From assembly GCF_900128945.1 (NCBI RefSeq), contig NZ_FQUD01000005.1:124001-188000 (forward strand): a stretch of DNA of 64,000 nucleotides, given 5' to 3'. Both the position numbers and the translations under genes were made by a program. The stretch comes from Chryseobacterium sp. OV279. Lineage in GTDB: Bacteria > Bacteroidota > Bacteroidia > Flavobacteriales > Weeksellaceae. The notes under the pieces are model-generated. The model searched no databases, was not told the origin of the DNA, and saw nothing but the letters and a program-made list of their open reading frames with translations. Shown piece by piece: positions 60,220 to 64,000 of the stretch (positions are counted from its first letter, which is position 1; each line of letters begins with the position of its first letter).

Positions 60220-60627
60220 ATGGAGGTTGAAGAAATACTCGTAAAACCCATTATTGCTAAAGAACTGCTGGAATCCCTTCAAACTAAAATAGAAGAGGAG
60301 AAGCAGGTCATTGTACACTGCTGTTTTCCGGCATCACCGTTTTTAGGAAACCTGATCAGGATCTGGAATTCCACTTATCTTTTGGACAATCAGTCTGAGC
60401 ATAAAAGTAAGCTGATTCATGCTGAAAATATTACCATCTATCCCAACTGGACGGCTGTACCGTTTATGCAGGATTTTTGGTTTACCTTAGTCTTTTCCGG
60501 ATTGCCGAGAGACTGTAAAAGCTTTGATCTGAAAGAAGTGATTCCTGAAGAAGGTGGATTTTTTGTGGAATCTATTAAAAGAAATTCTCTTGATGTCTAT
60601 CGGGTGAAAATATCAGAATCTTATTAA
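60220..60627 (+). CDS. Small protein of unknown function upstream of aadS
   Basis: 135 residues, no signal or membrane segment. VIVHCCFPASPFLGNLIRIWNSTYL is its most conserved-looking part. It stands 9 nt before the adenylyltransferase and is probably its operon partner. Family not recognised. Confidence 0.7.
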   Translation: MEVEEILVKPIIAKELLESLQTKIEEEKQVIVHCCFPASPFLGNLIRIWNSTYLLDNQSEHKSKLIHAENITIYPNWTAVPFMQDFWFTLVFSGLPRDCKSFDLKEVIPEEGGFFVESIKRNSLDVYRVKISESY

Positions 60628-60636
60628 CAGAAAACC

Positions 60637-61509
60637 ATGAAAGCGCGGGAAGAAAAACTGGAACAGATCATCCGTTGGGCAGAAAATAATCCCGACATCC
60701 GTGTTGCGCTGCTGACCAGTTCGCTCGTGAATCCTTATGCACCTGTAGATGATTTCAGCGACTTGGATGTAGAACTGGTCTTTGAAAATTTGCAGGAATA
60801 TGTGACCGATAAAGAATGGCTCTCTCTTTTTGGCGAACCTATTTCCATGGTGGAAGAAGATGAGACTTATTTTGATGGGAAACACGCGATGAAAATGGTG
60901 CTGTATACCGATCATGTGAAGGTTGATTTTAAACTGTATCAAACATCAGAATTTATAAAAGAGGTTCAGGCAGAAACTCTTCCCGAGGATTGGGATGTGG
61001 GGTATAAAGTTTTGGTGGATAAAGACAACCTGACTAAGGATTTGAAACCGCCAACCTATCAATCCATTATGATCCATCGGCCGACAGAGCAAAAGTTCCG
61101 TCAACTGATGAATGATTTTTGGTGGGATACAACTTATGTGGCCAAATGTCTTAAACGCGGTGATCTTTTTTATGCTAAATTCATGTCCGAAGATGTGATC
61201 AGGACAGATTATCTGGTTCCTCTCATCGAATGGTATATCGCCAGCTTCCACGACTGGAATAATATAACGACCAATAAACATGGCCGCCTTTTCAAAAAGC
61301 ATCTGTCGGCGGAACTCTGGACAAAAGTAGAAGCTACTTTCTCAGCAAGTGAAATAGAGGACAACTGGCGTGCAATGTACGCTTTTGCGGATCTGGTTCA
61401 TGAACTCGGGACAGCTTTAGCTGAAAAACTTCATTTCGAATATCCTCAGAAACTGGAAAATGATATCAGGAAATACCTGGATGAAGTGAAATCCATGCCT
61501 CAACCTTAG
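60637..61509 (+). CDS. aadS: Aminoglycoside 6-adenylyltransferase, AadS-like
   Basis: 290 residues. LTSSLVNPYAPVDDFSDLDVELVF has the nucleotidyltransferase GS..DxD pattern (here SS...SDLD), and KVDFKLY supplies the third Asp. This is the ANT(6) family that modifies streptomycin. AadS-type genes are chromosomal in Chryseobacterium relatives, so this is probably intrinsic and not transferred. Activity not shown. Confidence 0.9.
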   Translation: MKAREEKLEQIIRWAENNPDIRVALLTSSLVNPYAPVDDFSDLDVELVFENLQEYVTDKEWLSLFGEPISMVEEDETYFDGKHAMKMVLYTDHVKVDFKLYQTSEFIKEVQAETLPEDWDVGYKVLVDKDNLTKDLKPPTYQSIMIHRPTEQKFRQLMNDFWWDTTYVAKCLKRGDLFYAKFMSEDVIRTDYLVPLIEWYIASFHDWNNITTNKHGRLFKKHLSAELWTKVEATFSASEIEDNWRAMYAFADLVHELGTALAEKLHFEYPQKLENDIRKYLDEVKSMPQP

Positions 61510-63089
61510 GCAAATTCATTCTGTTGGATTAAGTTTTCAATACAGTATTCTGCGATAGCTGTAATGGTGACAAACGGATTGACTCCAATAGTTCCCGGAA
61601 TTAAAGAGCCATCCAAAACATATAGATTATCGTGCTTATTTAATTTCCCATACTCATTAGTTGCTTTACCCAATACACAACCTCCCAGAGGATGATAGCA
61701 CACATCTGCCCCGAAACCGTTATTGAACAGAAAGTGACTTCTCGTCCCGCCATTCGCCCGGTTCATCTTTTTGATGAAATAATCGGCATTCTCCCTCATT
61801 TTCGCAGTATTGCTTTGATCCCAGTTCAGACTGAGTTTTTGTGAATTAACATCATAGGAAACTTCTCCTTTTTTATCCACCCGGTTGATCAGCAGATATA
61901 AGGCTGTAGCCACATCCATTCCCATCGGAAGGGGAGCAATCTCTGTGAAAAACGGATGTTCTTTATCTTCCCAGTTATCAATACCACCCACGGGAATTGT
62001 TGATTGTTTGGCGCCGGTTCCGCCTGACAGAGGTTTCACCCAATTTCTACCGGTCATGAAATTGCCATTGTTTCCCCAGCTTTTTCCAATCTGTTCATGA
62101 ATCGGGAAATTATTGACAGCATTGGATTTTAAAAGCAGTTTCAAAGTTCCCATCGTTCCTGCGGCGAGAATCAGTTTTTTACAGTTGAATACTTTATCAG
62201 CAACCACAGCTCCGGAAGTATCCGTTTGCTGAACATTTAGAGTGTAGGTTTTATCCTCATTAAGTTTGATATTGTCCACACAGTGAAGATCCAGAATTTC
62301 TAGATTTCCGGTCTCCAGGGCTTTTTTGAGATAGGTTTTATCCAGGCTGTTTTTACCATGATTATTTCCATAGATGACTTCCGTATTGAAAGCCGAGCGG
62401 GGAACTTCATTTTTATATTCCTTCTCCATGTATTGAAAGTCGTAGACATTCGGAACCCGTATGGTTTTAAAGCCAGCTTTATGGGCTTCTGCCTCACCAA
62501 CCCGGGTAAATTTATAATAAGGACAGTCTTTTAAAAACTGTTCGCCAATGACATTCACTTTTAATTCTTTATGGACTAACGGGAAATAAGTATTGTAGAA
62601 TTTATTAGCATCAAGATCAGGAAAAACTTCCTTAAAATAGCTTTCCTTAGGAGTCACGGCCATTCCGCCATTGACCAGAGAACCGCCACCAACACCTCTT
62701 CCTACCCAGATATTGATGTGCTCAAAATCCATTCGGTCCAGTGTTCCGGTAAAAGGCGTTAAAGAAAAAATATTCATAAACGGAGCAATCGTTTTCTTTT
62801 TCAGCCACGCTGCACTTTTTCCGGGTTTCAGCATATTGGAAAATGGAATTCCGGATTTTTCCCAGTTGAGCCCCATTTCCAGCATCACCACTTTTTTTCC
62901 GGCTTCACAAAGACGCAGGGCAGAAACAGCACCTCCGTATCCGCTTCCGATGATCAGGATGGGAGCATCGGTGATTTCTTTTTCCTGCAGACCGGTTTTG
63001 GGCTGCATCGCCTTAAACAAATCCGTGTTGAGGAAATAAAAACCCGCTCCAGCGAGAATGCCTGTTTTAATGAATTTCTTTCTGTCCAT
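61506..63089 (-). CDS. GMC-type FAD oxidoreductase, cholesterol-oxidase-like
   Basis: 527 residues. N-terminal Tat/signal-like segment (MDRKKFIKTGILAGAGFYFLNTDLF), FAD motif ILIIGSGYGGAVSALRL, IWVGRGVGGGSLVNGGMAV, LAAGTMGTLKLLLKS, and C-terminal LYVLDGSLIPGTIGVNPFVTITAIAEY with the GMC Asn/His region. Its stop overlaps the convergent aadS end by 4 nt. Substrate unknown. Confidence 0.88.
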   Translation of the reverse strand: MDRKKFIKTGILAGAGFYFLNTDLFKAMQPKTGLQEKEITDAPILIIGSGYGGAVSALRLCEAGKKVVMLEMGLNWEKSGIPFSNMLKPGKSAAWLKKKTIAPFMNIFSLTPFTGTLDRMDFEHINIWVGRGVGGGSLVNGGMAVTPKESYFKEVFPDLDANKFYNTYFPLVHKELKVNVIGEQFLKDCPYYKFTRVGEAEAHKAGFKTIRVPNVYDFQYMEKEYKNEVPRSAFNTEVIYGNNHGKNSLDKTYLKKALETGNLEILDLHCVDNIKLNEDKTYTLNVQQTDTSGAVVADKVFNCKKLILAAGTMGTLKLLLKSNAVNNFPIHEQIGKSWGNNGNFMTGRNWVKPLSGGTGAKQSTIPVGGIDNWEDKEHPFFTEIAPLPMGMDVATALYLLINRVDKKGEVSYDVNSQKLSLNWDQSNTAKMRENADYFIKKMNRANGGTRSHFLFNNGFGADVCYHPLGGCVLGKATNEYGKLNKHDNLYVLDGSLIPGTIGVNPFVTITAIAEYCIENLIQQNEFA

Positions 63090-63223
63090 GTGCTCAGTGG
63101 GTCAAAAAATATGCTAAAGAATATGGACCAGGAATTATTTAAAACAGATTGTGTGTTTTTATTACAATTTTAACTTTTCATGCCATGAAAAATTCATAGT
63201 TTTACTTATAATTTGAAGCATTC

Positions 63224-63841
63224 ATGAAAAAATACTTAATCATACTTCTGCTGTCTCCATTGTTTATGTTTGCCCAGAAAAAGGCTTCAAAAGAGATTGT
63301 GGAGATCAAGAAATTTCAGAAAGAACTCAATGCAGAATATCTTAACCCGAAGGAAACGCCTTTACGCGGAGACAATTTTACCCATTTTAAAGAACATCCC
63401 TTCTTTCCGGTTGATCTAAAATACAGAGTGACTGCTCAATTTACCAAAACAGAAAATCCGCAACCCTTTGATCTACCTACTTCTTCCGGTAAAACCAAAT
63501 CTTACCGTGAATATGGAAAAGCAACATTTGAACTGGATGGAAAACCTTATACACTGACGCTTTACCAAAGTCTCGACCTGATCAAGCAGGAAAAATATAA
63601 AGACCATCTTTTTCTTCCCTTCCGTGATGCGACGAACGAAAAAGACACATACGGAGGCGGAAAATATATGGATCTGAAAATACCGAAAGGAAACACCATC
63701 GTTCTGGATTTCAACCAATCTTATCAACCCTATTGCGCCTATAACGCTTACGATTACAATTGTCCGATCGTTCCTGAAGAAAACAAACTTCCGGTAGAGA
63801 TCAGAGCGGGTGTGATGTATCAGGATATTTATCATCATTAA
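63224..63841 (+). CDS. DUF1684 protein, secreted
   Basis: 205 residues with signal peptide (YLIILLLSPLFMFAQ). Conserved DUF1684 features: YREYGKATFELDGK, YTLTLYQS, LFLPFRDATNEKDTYGGGKYMDL and DFNQSYQPYCAYNAYDYNCPIVPEEN. Function unknown. Confidence 0.9.
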   Translation: MKKYLIILLLSPLFMFAQKKASKEIVEIKKFQKELNAEYLNPKETPLRGDNFTHFKEHPFFPVDLKYRVTAQFTKTENPQPFDLPTSSGKTKSYREYGKATFELDGKPYTLTLYQSLDLIKQEKYKDHLFLPFRDATNEKDTYGGGKYMDLKIPKGNTIVLDFNQSYQPYCAYNAYDYNCPIVPEENKLPVEIRAGVMYQDIYHH

Positions 63842-63846
63842 AAAAT

Positions 63847-64000
63847 ATGGTCAGATTAGAACTTTTTAAACAGGAAGATTTCTCCGCGCTTAATTATGCC
63901 CTGGATGAAAATCAACAGCAGTATACGTCAACCGCAGAACAGGCTTTGAATAGGATCAGTGAGAGAAATGATTCCAAGGCTTTTTCCGTTACTGTTTTTG
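63847..64000 (+). CDS. GNAT-like acetyltransferase, N-terminal part
   Basis: ATG at 63847 opens MVRLELFKQEDFSALNYAL and the frame runs off the window. The spacing of VRLELFKQEDFSAL resembles the start of GNAT N-acetyltransferases. Only 51 residues are visible. Confidence 0.5.
   Translation, partial: MVRLELFKQEDFSALNYALDENQQQYTSTAEQALNRISERNDSKAFSVTVF

Noticed and set aside
60637-61509. Horizontally acquired resistance gene
   Set aside because: No mobile element or composition break beside it; AadS-like genes are typical chromosomal genes of this group.

Overview
The window looks like a Chryseobacterium-type member of the Flavobacteriia (Bacteroidota). The base composition is AT-rich. Promoters carry the Bacteroidota -7 box TAnnTTTG with a distant TTG, and start codons sit in A-rich leaders without Shine-Dalgarno sequences. 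Short 7-nt tandem repeats and GGTGAA/AATTGAC interspersed junk are common. The gene content (AadS-type adenylyltransferase, Ter stress cluster, malate:quinone oxidoreductase, alkene reductase, AraC and TetR regulators) fits that group. No phage structural gene, integrase or CRISPR array was seen.

Layout. 1-3.8 kb: end of a membrane-associated operon, tentatively a MoxR/vWA/beta-propeller ternary system. 3.8-4.8 kb: two tandem leader-ORF/terminator units. 4.8-7.1 kb: an array of 14 convincing tRNA genes plus 2 degenerate tRNA-like units, with three copies of a structured RNA element. 7.2-13.1 kb: RNA-end-processing genes (YkuK RNase H-like protein, cREC domain protein, Rnl2-type RNA ligase, tRNase Z-like hydrolase, metallophosphoesterase, two DEDDh exonucleases). 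13.2-15.5 kb: tRNA-like RNA with circularly permuted order, then a duplicated slipin. 15.7-24.6 kb: a large unknown protein, two paralogous HEAT-like/DUF6493-type proteins and a SWIM zinc-finger protein. 24.7-27.5 kb: MFS/AraC/VOC genes. 28.0-32.0 kb: the Ro60 (TROVE) gene followed by seven Y-RNA-like genes, four of them with a permuted tRNA-like module. 32.1-38.8 kb: DUF1796 protein, HTH pair, SulP transporter, and an EF-G paralogue with a leader-peptide attenuator. 39.1-45.2 kb: Ter gene cluster (HAD, PRTase, TerD x2, TelA, TerC). 45.3-64 kb: ordinary chromosomal genes.

How it may work together. Four promoters (8.19, 13.19, 28.02 and 30.22 kb) share an inverted repeat CGCA-N7-TGCG placed exactly 15 nt before TTTGCA. 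They drive the RNA ligase, the tRNA-like RNA/slipin, Ro60 and the Y RNAs, so these form one regulon. The tRNA array has no promoter of its own between the last terminator and the first tRNA. Two short ORFs precede it, each followed by a terminator, and each ORF contains a copy of the terminator's 3' arm that could act as an antiterminator. The first ORF uses all 20 amino acids within its first 26 codons. My inference is a system in which ribosome stalling caused by loss of any aminoacyl-tRNA opens expression of a reserve tRNA set, backed by RNA repair and a Ro60/Y-RNA surveillance complex. The sequence supports the architecture; the function is not proven.
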